Assembly (NCBI GenBank): GCA_041740935.1
Contig: JBGSLA010000050.1
Location: forward strand, 1 to 38,779
Direction of reading: 5' to 3'
Source: JBGSLA01 sp041740935
GTDB taxonomy: Bacteria > Desulfobacterota > Desulfobaccia > Desulfobaccales > 0-14-0-80-60-11
Length of the DNA: 38,779 nt
Below, piece after piece: positions 1-7,834 of this stretch. Each line of letters opens with the position of its first letter. The stretch's first letter is position 1. The position numbers and the translations under genes were made by a program. The notes below the pieces were generated by a model that was not told the origin of the DNA, did not search any database, and was given only the letters and a program-made list of their open reading frames with translations.

Positions 1-96
1 CCGGCGGCCGCGCCAGTTCCGGCAGCCGCGGCGGCCCCATCGCCGCCCGGGTCCAGGAAAACCAAGGCGAGCGCCGCCAAGAAAAGGCAGCGTTAG
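1..96 (+). CDS. C-terminal tail of an unidentified protein (partial)
   Basis: An open frame runs in from the left edge and stops at the TAG at 94-96, giving 31 residues. The tail is Ala/Pro-rich and then basic (it ends SAAKKRQR), like the disordered, nucleic-acid-binding tails of helicases, ribosome-associated factors or RNases. No domain is visible, so the family cannot be named. It lies only 20 nt upstream of the YciO-like gene in the same direction and could be co-transcribed with it. Confidence 0.5.
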   Translation, partial: PAAAPVPAAAAAPSPPGSRKTKASAAKKRQR

Positions 97-116
97 CCGT
101 GGCAGGGGGGAAGATC

Positions 117-722
117 ATGATTTTGCGCATCAATTCGGACAATCCCCAGGTCCGCCTGCTGCGCCAGGTGGCGGAGGCCCTCACCGAAGGCGGCCTCATC
201 GGCTACCCCACGGACACCGGGTATGCCCTGGGCTGCGACCTGTATAATTTGAAAGGCATCAGCAAGCTTTACCACCTGAAGCGGCGGTCCCTGTCCAAAC
301 CCTTCAGTTTCATCTGCGCCGACCTGAAAAACATCAGCCTTTACGCCCAGGTGGGCAACTTTGCCTACAAAACCATGAAGCGCCTGCTGCCCGGCCACTA
401 TACCTTCATCCTGGAGGCCTCCCGCCAGGTGCCCAAGATTTTGCAGACCAGGCGCCACACCGTGGGCATCCGGGTGCCCGACCACCCCATCTGCCTCGGA
501 TTGGTGGAACTGCTCGGCCACCCCATCATCTCCACCGGGGCCAACCTGCCGGAGCAGCCGCCGGAGAGCGACCCCTACGAGATCGCCGAAAAGTTCAAGG
601 CCCACCTGGCCCTGGTGATCGACGCGGGCATCATTTTGCCGGCCCCCTCCAGCATCGTCTCCCTCATCGACGACGCCCCCGAAATCATCCGGGAAGGCGC
701 CGGCGACCTGAGCTCCTTTTAA
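117..722 (+). CDS. yciO: YciO-type Sua5/YrdC family protein
   Basis: About 201 residues, the length of E. coli YciO. The Sua5/YrdC fold binds ATP, threonine and bicarbonate. TsaC/Sua5 members make threonylcarbamoyl-AMP for tRNA t6A modification, while YciO members are relatives whose cellular role is less certain. Visible signatures are YPTDTGYALGC near residue 35, the KRRSLSKPF nucleotide-binding basic segment, PGHYTFIL, GIRVPDHP, STGANLP and a closing IREGAGDLSSF, all close to YciO. It lacks the extra C-terminal Sua5 domain. I chose ATG 117 because a purine-rich ribosome site (AGGGGGGAAG, 104-113) lies just upstream; an in-frame GTG at 99 is less likely. Family identity is sure. Whether it is the organism's main TsaC is not. 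Confidence 0.9.
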   Translation: MILRINSDNPQVRLLRQVAEALTEGGLIGYPTDTGYALGCDLYNLKGISKLYHLKRRSLSKPFSFICADLKNISLYAQVGNFAYKTMKRLLPGHYTFILEASRQVPKILQTRRHTVGIRVPDHPICLGLVELLGHPIISTGANLPEQPPESDPYEIAEKFKAHLALVIDAGIILPAPSSIVSLIDDAPEIIREGAGDLSSF

Positions 723-942
723 CCGATACCGGCTTTCCGCCCGACCCCCCCCGACGGCGCGGCCCCATGCCTGGCGGATATACTTTATCTATCAGCGAAT
801 TAGCTTTTTTCGGGATTTTGGCAAGCTATTCGCCCCGTCAAGCAATGTGCTATAAATGAAGTCATAGGAAATTGTCTTTTTATAATCTTTTTTTTATGAA
901 ATAATAACCATCAGGTTGAATGGAACCGGAGGTTGAAAGATT
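723..942. other. Intergenic, AT-rich promoter region
   Basis: No gene is seen. The right half is AT-rich and contains TATAAT at 881-886, about 55 nt before the DUF4160 start, with only a weak -35 candidate. A T-run (885-896) follows the -10-like box. Confidence 0.4.
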
Positions 943-1179
943 GTGCCGACCGTAAAGGAAATCCCTGGTCCCTACCGGTTTTTCTTTTTTAGCTTTGACT
1001 GCAATGAACCAAAACACGTTCATATACAAAGAGAGAGGTTTGTTTGTAAATTTTGGCTGGACCCTATAGACCTGGGCAAAAATTATGGTTTCTCCCCAAA
1101 AGAATTGGGTGAAATTCGTCGTTTAATTAAATTGCATAAAAAAAAGATCTTGGAGGCCTGGCATGAACATTGCGGTTAG
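943..1179 (+). CDS. DUF4160 family small protein
   Basis: 78 residues. The pattern IPGPYRFFFFSFDCNEPKHVHIQRE, in pieces 'YRFFFFS' and 'EPKHVHI', followed by a Lys-rich helix and a terminal HxxxILEAWHEH-like segment, is typical of DUF4160. This family is nearly always encoded next to DUF2442 and is discussed as a toxin-antitoxin-like partner; no biochemical activity is established. The start is GTG 943, supported by GGAGG at 929-933. The next gene begins inside its last codons (17 nt overlap), so the two are translationally coupled. Base composition is more AT-rich than neighbouring housekeeping genes, as is usual for mobile TA-like modules. Confidence 0.8.
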   Translation: MPTVKEIPGPYRFFFFSFDCNEPKHVHIQRERFVCKFWLDPIDLGKNYGFSPKELGEIRRLIKLHKKKILEAWHEHCG

Positions 1180-1429
1180 GGCAATTGAACCGAAGCTTTT
1201 AAGCGTTCAGATTTCAGAAGATGAAATTACCGCCTTCCTGGTTGACGGCCGGACTATCAGCGTGCCCATCGCCTGGTCATGGAGACTATCCGAAGCAACC
1301 ACTGAACAGCGGCTTAATTTCGAAATTATCGGCGATGGCATCGGGATACACTGGCCCGACATTGACGAAGATATCAGCGTCGAAGGAATGCTCTTTGGCT
1401 CTCCCGCCCCCCGACCCCGAAAAAATTAG
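1163..1429 (+). CDS. DUF2442 family small protein
   Basis: 88 residues with the DUF2442 hallmarks: 'V..AIEPKLLSVQIS', an 'FLVDGRTISVPIAWSWRL' strand-turn-strand block, and 'GDGIGIHWPDIDEDISVEGML', seen in many chromosomal TA-like pairs. It starts at ATG 1163 inside the end of the DUF4160 gene. DUF2442 is generally presumed to be the antitoxin-like or regulatory partner, but this is not proven. The last few residues (Pro/Arg-rich) are not conserved in the family. Confidence 0.8.
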   Translation: MNIAVRAIEPKLLSVQISEDEITAFLVDGRTISVPIAWSWRLSEATTEQRLNFEIIGDGIGIHWPDIDEDISVEGMLFGSPAPRPRKN

Positions 1430-1996
1430 GTGATTGCCATTGCATCTCTGTAAGATTCTCTTGATATTGGTATTAGACTACCGGGGGTGGCCGTGTATCT
1501 GGCCATCATGGTTCCCTGGAAAATTCCCGAATTCCACCATCTGTCAGGCGAACTCAGATCCCGTTGGAGCAGGAGCAAGGCGGATTAAGACTGTTTGCGG
1601 CTTCCATTTCCCTGTACTCGGTAAAAATATCTTTGAGATATCAAACCCTTTCCCCAGATGCCAGATAATGGCAAGATAGTCGCCAACGAGATCTGACGAT
1701 ATAAGACTTAATCCTGGCTGTCCTGAGATGTTGGGTCACTGAGGCAGCCGTCTCCTTTTCCCCCTCAATCACTCTTTCTCGGCCATCCCAGGAAAGTGTT
1801 TGGACAGCCTTTGGAAAGAACGAGCATGGTGGCCACCCCGATTTGCCAAGCCGAAACGCCCCGGGCGCTAAGCCACATTAGGTTGAACGGTAACCCATAA
1901 GACATGACGACGCCAGCCAATCCCGACTTTCTCTATTAAGAGGGTGAGAAAATAGAGGAAGTTCATGGTGGCGACTTCAGATAAAAGGGGCACACT
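1430..1996. other. Long stretch without a convincing gene
   Basis: About 570 nt with only short frames lacking family signatures. Protein-like fragments around 1480-1590 are interrupted by stops in every frame and could be debris of a lost gene, but I cannot name it. The only clear structure is the inverted repeat at 1926-1962, annotated separately. Confidence 0.4.
1926..1962. promoter_or_regulatory. 12-bp inverted repeat upstream of a TA-like module
   Basis: ACTTTCTCTATT (1926-1937) pairs with AATAGAGGAAGT (1951-1962), 11 of 12 positions complementary, separated by 13 nt. It lies 34 nt before a possible GTG start at 1997 and about 130 nt before the ATG at 2096. It could be an operator for the winged-helix partner encoded downstream, or an RNA hairpin. 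It has no following T-run, so it is not a standard terminator. Confidence 0.4.
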
Positions 1997-2095
1997 GTGA
2001 GAAAGATTCCTGGACATAAAGCCGAGCCCCCTCGCCACTCTCTAATTTTGCTATTTTGGTTGCATTATGAGAATAAGATATTTATAGTACGCAAT

Positions 2096-2713
2096 ATGCG
2101 TGCTATAAATAACAACATATATGAATTCGAACGTCTCGAAAAGGCGCTACACCTCTTGAACGGACGCTTGGCCCTTGCAGGCGCGCCGAGTTATACTTTG
2201 ATCGTATGCGGCGGGTCGGCGCTTGTTGCAACAGGGCTTGTCTTGCGGACCACGAAGGATGTCGATGTAGTTGCCTTGGCAGACGACGAAGGAGCTCTTC
2301 TCGATCCCGCTCCACTTCCCCTGCCGCTTGTCGCTGCCGCCGAGGAAGTGGCGGAGGATTTGGGTTTGCCACGGGAATGGCTCAATAATGGGCCCAGCAG
2401 CGGTGATGGAGGGCTATTCCGGTTAGGGTTGCCACATGGTTTCATCGAACGGTTGACCTGGAAAACCTTTGGTGAGAAGCTTGTCGTTGGCTTTATCAGT
2501 CGTTATGATCAGATCCATTTTAAGCTGTATGCCGCTGTCGATCAATTCGGCGGCTATCATGCCGACGATCTGCAAGCGCTCCACCCAACCGACGATGAGA
2601 TTCTTGAAGCAACTCGCTGGACGAGGACCCACGATCCATCGGAAGGATATCTGCAAATCCTAAAAGAATTTTTCCAGAAGTTTGGCTATGAGCACCTCAT
2701 TGAGCGAATTTAA
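2096..2713 (+). CDS. DUF6036-type nucleotidyltransferase, AbiEii-like
   Basis: 206 residues from ATG 2096. A frame opening at GTG 1997 would add 33 non-conserved residues. The nucleotidyltransferase core is visible as CGGSALV (Gly39-Gly40-Ser41) followed by TTKDVDVVAL (Asp55, Asp57), the GGS...DxD signature of the minimal transferase fold used by AbiEii/MenA-like toxins. Later conserved bits are 'DQIHFKLYAAVDQ' and 'KHxxD/ADDLQAL', typical of DUF6036. Known relatives are the catalytic partner of two-gene toxin-antitoxin or phage-defence modules. A TTGCAT-17-TATAGT promoter-like pair (2060-2088) would place the transcript start at or next to ATG 2096, favouring that start and leaderless translation. 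The end overlaps the next gene. Confidence 0.7.
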   Translation: MRAINNNIYEFERLEKALHLLNGRLALAGAPSYTLIVCGGSALVATGLVLRTTKDVDVVALADDEGALLDPAPLPLPLVAAAEEVAEDLGLPREWLNNGPSSGDGGLFRLGLPHGFIERLTWKTFGEKLVVGFISRYDQIHFKLYAAVDQFGGYHADDLQALHPTDDEILEATRWTRTHDPSEGYLQILKEFFQKFGYEHLIERI

Positions 2714-3722
2714 GGCTTTTGTCCTTGATCAACTGCTAGACCTTCTTTGGCGCCAATGGTCTGCGCTTGGCGTCGCCGGCTCCAGCGCGTCCGAAAAGCG
2801 TTTGGTGATTGATCCCGAGCCACTCCTGCTCCTTTCGTTGACCGTATGCCGGTACGATGCCCGGTTATTTGACGAAATCCTCGATTGGCTTATGGTTAAC
2901 GGTTCGTTTTTAAATGTGCAGCGCTTGAAGAACCTGGAGAACCAGTTCGATTTCCAGGGAAAAGCCCAGTTGAGCGCCGTTTCCAAATTCATGGGGAAAA
3001 AGTCAAATTACGCCCTCAAGTGGAAACGCCTCTCAGCCACTCATTCCTTGGAAGAGCTCGAACCACTATTTTTTACTAAAGATGGTTGGCCTCTGCCATT
3101 GTCGGACAACACTGCACCGGAGTTTCGCGCCCATGGACTTCTTCGTGGACAAATAAAGTTGCGAGGTTATTCACAGCCCTTTCCATCGCAAGGTATGCCA
3201 TCGCTAATGCTCCGCTTGAGAGCGCTCCTGGGTGTCAATTCGCGCTGTGAACTCTTTTGCTTGCTTGGTGCTATGAATGAAATCCAACCCTCAGAAATCA
3301 CCCGTCAAACAGGCTATTACTCTCGTACTGTGCAGAACGCCCTTGTCGATATGACTCATTCGGGCGTGGTCCGGGTACGCAGCACCAACAAGGAAAAAAG
3401 GTATTGGCTCCAACCCGGGGTGCTTGACCCACTTCTTCGTCCCCAAGGTGAACCGACGCCGTGGAGGAATTGGTCGCCGCTCTTTCGAGCTCTGGAAATG
3501 CTCTGGCTTGGTTTGATCGACCCCAAACGGCAAGGCCTTGATTCATTGCTGCTAGCCTCGGAATTGCGCCGATTGTCGCGGGATATGAAGCCGCTGCTTG
3601 ATGAAGCGGGCTGGGGGCAATATTTGATGGACGATAAGGCATTTCTCGGAGAAGAATACAAAGAGGTCTTTTTTCAGGATATGGAAGGGGTTCTGAAGCG
3701 GGTTAACATGGTAGCTGCTTAA
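2688..3722 (+). CDS. Winged-helix partner of the nucleotidyltransferase (AbiEi-like role)
   Basis: 344 residues from ATG 2688, overlapping the end of the nucleotidyltransferase gene by 26 nt, so translation is coupled. A TTG at 2682 is a less likely start. The N-terminal 180 residues are helical and unrecognised. Residues about 185-245 ('ELFCLLGAMNEIQPSEITRQTGYYSRTVQNALVDM..SGVVRV', continuing with 'KRYWL') form a clear winged helix-turn-helix. The C-terminal third is helical with no motif. Proteins with this layout accompany DUF6036 transferases and are thought to be the DNA-binding antitoxin or regulator. The name is by context; no exact family is recognised. Confidence 0.65.
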   Translation: MSTSLSEFKAFVLDQLLDLLWRQWSALGVAGSSASEKRLVIDPEPLLLLSLTVCRYDARLFDEILDWLMVNGSFLNVQRLKNLENQFDFQGKAQLSAVSKFMGKKSNYALKWKRLSATHSLEELEPLFFTKDGWPLPLSDNTAPEFRAHGLLRGQIKLRGYSQPFPSQGMPSLMLRLRALLGVNSRCELFCLLGAMNEIQPSEITRQTGYYSRTVQNALVDMTHSGVVRVRSTNKEKRYWLQPGVLDPLLRPQGEPTPWRNWSPLFRALEMLWLGLIDPKRQGLDSLLLASELRRLSRDMKPLLDEAGWGQYLMDDKAFLGEEYKEVFFQDMEGVLKRVNMVAA

Positions 3723-4017
3723 TTCCCCCACTTGAATCCTCATGCCCCTCAACTGAATAATCACCCGTAAAATAATTGCTCTAAGTAGAAACTTATCGCC
3801 AAGCCCAACGCCATTGATATACAGGCCATACCCGAACTTTCCGCCACGCCTGGGGTTAATCATGGCAGGGCCAGGTTGATGGGCAGGACGCGCCCGGATG
3901 GAGCGGCTGGTCCTGGCCGCCGCCTGGGGCGGCGCTGGGGTTTTCTGCCGGAGTCGGCCCTGTCCTCCAGATCACGCCCCCTGAATTTCCGTATATCCTG
4001 CCTCCACAAGCTCTGAT

Positions 4018-6291
4018 ATGATGGTCAGCAGCAAGCGGCCTGCCGGCCAAACCCACAGAATGGGACGTGTCATGGGGAATCTGTTGTCTTTCTTGAAAAG
4101 GAGAAAACTGCGGTATGATATCCTGACGATCTTCGGCGGGGTGCTGGTGCTCACGGTCTTAGCCGTGATTTTTTACACCTATTACAACACCTCCCGGGTG
4201 GTGCTGTTGCTGTCCGACGAAATCATGGAAAAGACCACCGACGCGGTGATTGACCGCACCCGGCATTTCTTGGAGCCCGCGGCCCGGCTGGCGGAGATCA
4301 GCGCCCACCTGGCCGCGGCCGGAACCTTGCCCCTGAAGGACCGCGACCGCCTGGAACGCTATGCCCTGGAGGTTATGGGTGCCTTTCCCCAGATCGCCAT
4401 GATCGATATCGGCGATGAGGCGGGAAATTTCCTCATGCCCAAGCGCCTGCCGGACGGCACCATCGCCACCAAGAGGATCGACCGCACGGTCTCCCCTCCC
4501 CGGACCACTTGGAAATATCGCAACGCCAACCAGGAAGTGGTGAAAACCGACACCTCCACCACCGACACCTATGACCCGCGCACCCGGCCCTGGTATCAGG
4601 CCGCCAAACAAAGCGGGCGCCGGTGTTGGACGGATATGTATTTTTTTTTCACCGACCAAAAGCCGGGGGTCACCACGTCTTACCCCATAGTGGACTCCCG
4701 GGGCCGCACCCTGGGGGTGATCGGCTGTGACATCGAAATCAGCGACCTGTCCCATTTCCTCAAGTCCCTGAAAATCGGCCAACACGGTCTGGCCTTTATT
4801 TTCAATGGCAAAAATGAGCTGGTGGCCTTTCCGGACGCCGCCAAACTGACTGATCCGGGGGAAGACGGGGTGATCCGCCCGGTCACGGTGGAGGAGGTGG
4901 ACCGGCCCGGCGTGGCCGCGGCCTTTCGTCAGCACCGTCTCGGGGGGGAGCCCAAACTGACGGTGGAGGCCGGGGGCCGGCGCTACCTGGCATCCTTCAG
5001 CAGCTTCCCCCCGTCCTTCGGCAAGGATTGGCGGGTGGCGGTGATCGTGCCGGAAGACGATTTCATCGGCGCAGTCAAAAATATCAATCAGCGGGCTTTA
5101 ATCATCTGCTTGATAATATTGGTAATTGCCTCCATTGTGATGTTTTACTTTTCCCGGCGTATCTCCCGACCGATTCTGGCCCTAGCCCAGGAAACCGACC
5201 GGATCGGCAAATTTCAATTGGACGGCCGCCTGGAGCTCAGTTCCAATATCCAGGAGATCCAGATCCTGCAGGAGGCGGTGAGGCGCATGAAGGCCAGCCT
5301 GCGTTCTTTTACCCGGTTTGCTCCGAAGCGGCTGGTCCAGGAGATCGTGGTCCAGGGCAAAGAGGCCATGCTGGGGGGCGAGCGGCGGGCCGTGACCCTG
5401 CTGTTTGCGGATCTCAGGAACTTTACCCGGTTTTCCGACACCACCGACCCGGAGGAGGTGGTGCAGTTGGTGAACCACCATTTCGACGCCATGGTCCGGA
5501 TCATTGCCGAACATGGGGGCTATGTGGTGGACTTTCTGGGGGACAGCCTCTTTGCGGTCTTCGGCGCGCCGGAGATCGACCCTGACCATGCGGTCCAGGC
5601 CGTCAGGTGCGCTCTGGCCATGCAGCTGACCCGGCAGCGCTTGAATGCCGCCTGGACCCGGCACGAGACCCCGGCCCTGGAGATGGGCATCGGCCTCAAC
5701 AGCGGCTCCTGCATTGTGGGCAATATGGGCTCCCTGAGCCGCATCAAATACGGGGTGGTGGGCCAGGCGGTGAATATGGCGGCCCGCATCGAGAGCTTCA
5801 CGGTGGGCGGGCAGGTGCTCATGTCAGACGCGACCCACCGCCTGGTGCAGGACGAAGTTGTGGTCTCCGGCCCCCTTAAGGCCGCGGGCAAAGGCTTGAG
5901 CGCCCCTTTAAGCCTCTGGGAATTAAGGGGCCTCAAGGCCGCGCCGGAGGCCCAATTGTCCCCCACCGTACCCGAATTGACCCCGCTGGCGCAGCCTGTG
6001 CCCATCTACCTGCGCTTTTTGGCCGGCAAGCAGGTGGAGGCCGAACTTCATCCGGCCAGCCTCATCAGCCTGTCGGCCGCGGGGGCGGAAATCATCGCCG
6101 GCCGGAAGCTGGAGGTGTTCTCCTCGCTCCAGCTCAAGCTCCCGGCTACGGCGGCCCCGGATGACTTCCTGGACGGCAAGGTGGTGGGCCCCGGAGAGCT
6201 GGAAAACGCCTATATTATGCGCTTCTCGGGCCTGAGCGACTCGACCTCGGCCGGCATTGCGAGGTTTATCGTGGAGTACGGCGGAAGGTGA
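4018..6291 (+). CDS. Membrane receptor: Cache - HAMP - class III nucleotide cyclase - PilZ-like
   Basis: 757 residues. TM1 is about 35-55; an extracytoplasmic double Cache sensor spans 60-350 (note 'YDPRTRPWYQAAKQ', a classic dCache motif); TM2 is about 361-380; HAMP 378-430; class III cyclase 445-620; and a C-terminal PilZ-like domain 660-755. Cyclase metal residues are Asp465 (LFADLRNF) and Asp509 (FLGDSLFAVFG); transition-state residues Asn586 and Arg590 (AVNMAARIE) are present. The purine-selecting positions hold Asp505 and Gly579 (KYGVVG) instead of the Lys and Asp/Thr of adenylate cyclases, so the product (cAMP or cGMP) is open. The PilZ-like part has 'SLSAAG' but not the RxxxR motif, so c-di-GMP binding is doubtful. 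The start is uncertain: ATG 4018, 4060 or 4072. Confidence 0.88.
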   Translation: MMVSSKRPAGQTHRMGRVMGNLLSFLKRRKLRYDILTIFGGVLVLTVLAVIFYTYYNTSRVVLLLSDEIMEKTTDAVIDRTRHFLEPAARLAEISAHLAAAGTLPLKDRDRLERYALEVMGAFPQIAMIDIGDEAGNFLMPKRLPDGTIATKRIDRTVSPPRTTWKYRNANQEVVKTDTSTTDTYDPRTRPWYQAAKQSGRRCWTDMYFFFTDQKPGVTTSYPIVDSRGRTLGVIGCDIEISDLSHFLKSLKIGQHGLAFIFNGKNELVAFPDAAKLTDPGEDGVIRPVTVEEVDRPGVAAAFRQHRLGGEPKLTVEAGGRRYLASFSSFPPSFGKDWRVAVIVPEDDFIGAVKNINQRALIICLIILVIASIVMFYFSRRISRPILALAQETDRIGKFQLDGRLELSSNIQEIQILQEAVRRMKASLRSFTRFAPKRLVQEIVVQGKEAMLGGERRAVTLLFADLRNFTRFSDTTDPEEVVQLVNHHFDAMVRIIAEHGGYVVDFLGDSLFAVFGAPEIDPDHAVQAVRCALAMQLTRQRLNAAWTRHETPALEMGIGLNSGSCIVGNMGSLSRIKYGVVGQAVNMAARIESFTVGGQVLMSDATHRLVQDEVVVSGPLKAAGKGLSAPLSLWELRGLKAAPEAQLSPTVPELTPLAQPVPIYLRFLAGKQVEAELHPASLISLSAAGAEIIAGRKLEVFSSLQLKLPATAAPDDFLDGKVVGPGELENAYIMRFSGLSDSTSAGIARFIVEYGGR

Positions 6292-6399
6292 TAAAAATTT
6301 GCCCGGCGCATACGAGATGCTGCGCTGCCCTCAGAATGCCCCCGCTCACCACCGTGAATTTTATAACATCCTTAATTCATTGGGCGAAGGAGTTGGTCA

Positions 6400-7366
6400 A
6401 TGGCGGTCAGTAAGGGGAAAATTTCGAAGCCTGTCGGGAAAGACCGGGCCCCGGACCTGGCCTTGGTTTTTCCCATGGAGAAGAACCTCTTTCTCCGGAT
6501 CATGGCCTCCTTCCAGGAGGCCACCAAACTGCAGGTGCGTTTAATTCCCCTCAAGGAAAAAGGCATTCACCATCCCCTGATCCGTTGTTCCCATCCCTTC
6601 TGCAAATTTATCCAAAGCAGTTCTCTGGGACGAAAACGCTGCTTTCAGGAAATCAGGCGGGCCACCAAGATGGCGGCCAAACTGGGTGAGCCCTATATCT
6701 TCCAATGCCATGCCAATATGGTGGAATTTGCCGCGGCCATTTACACCATGGGCCAGGAGATGTATTCCCTGGTGTGCGGGCCCATGTTGCTGCGGAATGC
6801 CGACCAGTCATTTGAACAGGACACCTGGGAGAAAATTTTTGAAAGCCCGGATCATCGAAATAATCGTCATCATGGCCCGGGCCGCGGTGGAGGCCGGCGC
6901 CAACCTGGAAGAGATTCTGGGGTTCAAGTATCATTTTTTTCATGACATTTATCGGGACGATTCCCAGGAAAACCTTTACTACAGCCTGCTGAACGCCTTC
7001 GACCACCTCTTCGAGTGCATTTATCAGAATCGCAACATCCGTCACACCCGTCTGTTCACCAAGGCCAAGGAATTCATTTGGTCCAATTACAACCAGGACA
7101 TCTCCCTCAAGAAGCTGGCCGAGGCCATGGCGGTCAGCCCCTATTATTTAAGCCATCTGTTCCGCAAAGAAATAGGCATTTCCTTCTCGGATTATCTGAA
7201 AACCGTCAGGATCTCCATTGCGAAAAAACTCCTCAAGGAGACCAAGGCCAATGTCCTGGAGGTCTGCCTGGAAGTGGGCTATCAGGACCCCAGCTATTTT
7301 TCCAGAATTTTTAAAGAAAAAGAAGGGGTTAAGCCAAGCGACTACCGGAGGCAGATCATCGGCTGA
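6400..7366 (+). pseudogene. PocR-domain AraC-family regulator, broken by a frameshift
   Basis: The start ATG 6400 follows AAGGAG (6386-6391). The first frame (6400-6945) encodes a PocR ligand-binding domain: 'HPFCKFIQSS', 'GRKRCFQEI', 'EPYIFQCHANMVEFAAAI', with the spaced Cys residues typical of PocR. The frame breaks near 6841. The second frame, to 7366, continues with 'KARIIEIIVIMARAAVEAGA' and a complete AraC double helix-turn-helix ('DISLKKLAEAMAVSPYYLSHLFRKEIGISF', 'EVGYQDPSYFSRIFKEKEGVKPSDYR', given in pieces). Dropping one T from the TTTTT run restores one protein of about 322 residues (WEKILKARII). PocR regulators respond to small carbon compounds and control catabolic operons. The lesion may be real or a base-calling error. 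Confidence 0.85.
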
Positions 7367-7834
7367 GAACGATCAGCCGCCACCCCTGCCCGCCGCAATT
7401 TGCCCCCCGCGTTGGGTCTCATCATCTCCAGAAGCAGGAAACTGTGCTCCGCTTCGGCCCGGTCCCCGGCCCAGGGCGCTCGTTTTTCCCGGCGCCGGGG
7501 CCATGCCCCCATGGTCTGCCGCCTCGGTCTCATACCAAGTTCCCTTCAAAGAGGGAATAATCGGTGGCGCAGGTTTTCCAGCCTGTGCCAGCGCAGGCTG
7601 AAGCCTGCGGCTACAGAGTAAATTACCTGTTTGAACGCAACTTGGTATAAACACCTTCCAGGCGCCTGCGGCCGGTGACCATCTCCCCGGTCGCTTGAGC
7701 GCGGCGGGGCTCCCCTTTTTTTGTGGATTCCATCAAAAAAGCCGGGGTTGCTTAAAACTGCAAAAAACTCACCCCTTTCATTCGGCGGATTTCACAAGGT
7801 CTTTATTCCGCCCCTCCGGCCGGCTTGAGTATCC
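7367..7834. other. Intergenic region holding a MITE-like repeat
   Basis: 468 nt between the regulator and the convergent MgtA-like gene. No coding potential is supported. It contains the repeat at 7532-7648. Farther right, GGCGGA (7783-7788) and TCCGCC pair around an 17-nt loop close to the end of the MgtA-like gene, but no T-run follows on the minus strand. Confidence 0.4.
7532..7648. repeat. MITE-like element with 19-bp terminal inverted repeats
   Basis: ATACCAAGTTCCCTTCAAA at 7532-7550 matches the reverse complement of 7630-7648 at 17 of 19 positions. Inside lies a palindromic core (GCAGGCTGAAGCCTGC, about 7593-7608), a motif I recall as a dispersed intergenic repeat in several phyla. The length is 117 bp and it encodes nothing. 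No clear target-site duplication is visible. This fits a non-autonomous transposable element or REP-like family. Confidence 0.6.

Noticed and set aside
1434..1679. Plus-strand 81-codon frame
   Set aside because: No initiation site and no domain; codon use is unlike neighbours. Possibly debris of a lost gene but not supportable.
3552..3863. Minus-strand frame containing a hydrophobic stretch
   Set aside because: Most of it overlaps the winged-helix gene in antisense; the part beyond has no ribosome site or family match.
7783..7811. GGCGGA/TCCGCC stem after the MgtA-like gene
   Set aside because: Long loop and no T-run on the minus strand; too weak to call a terminator.
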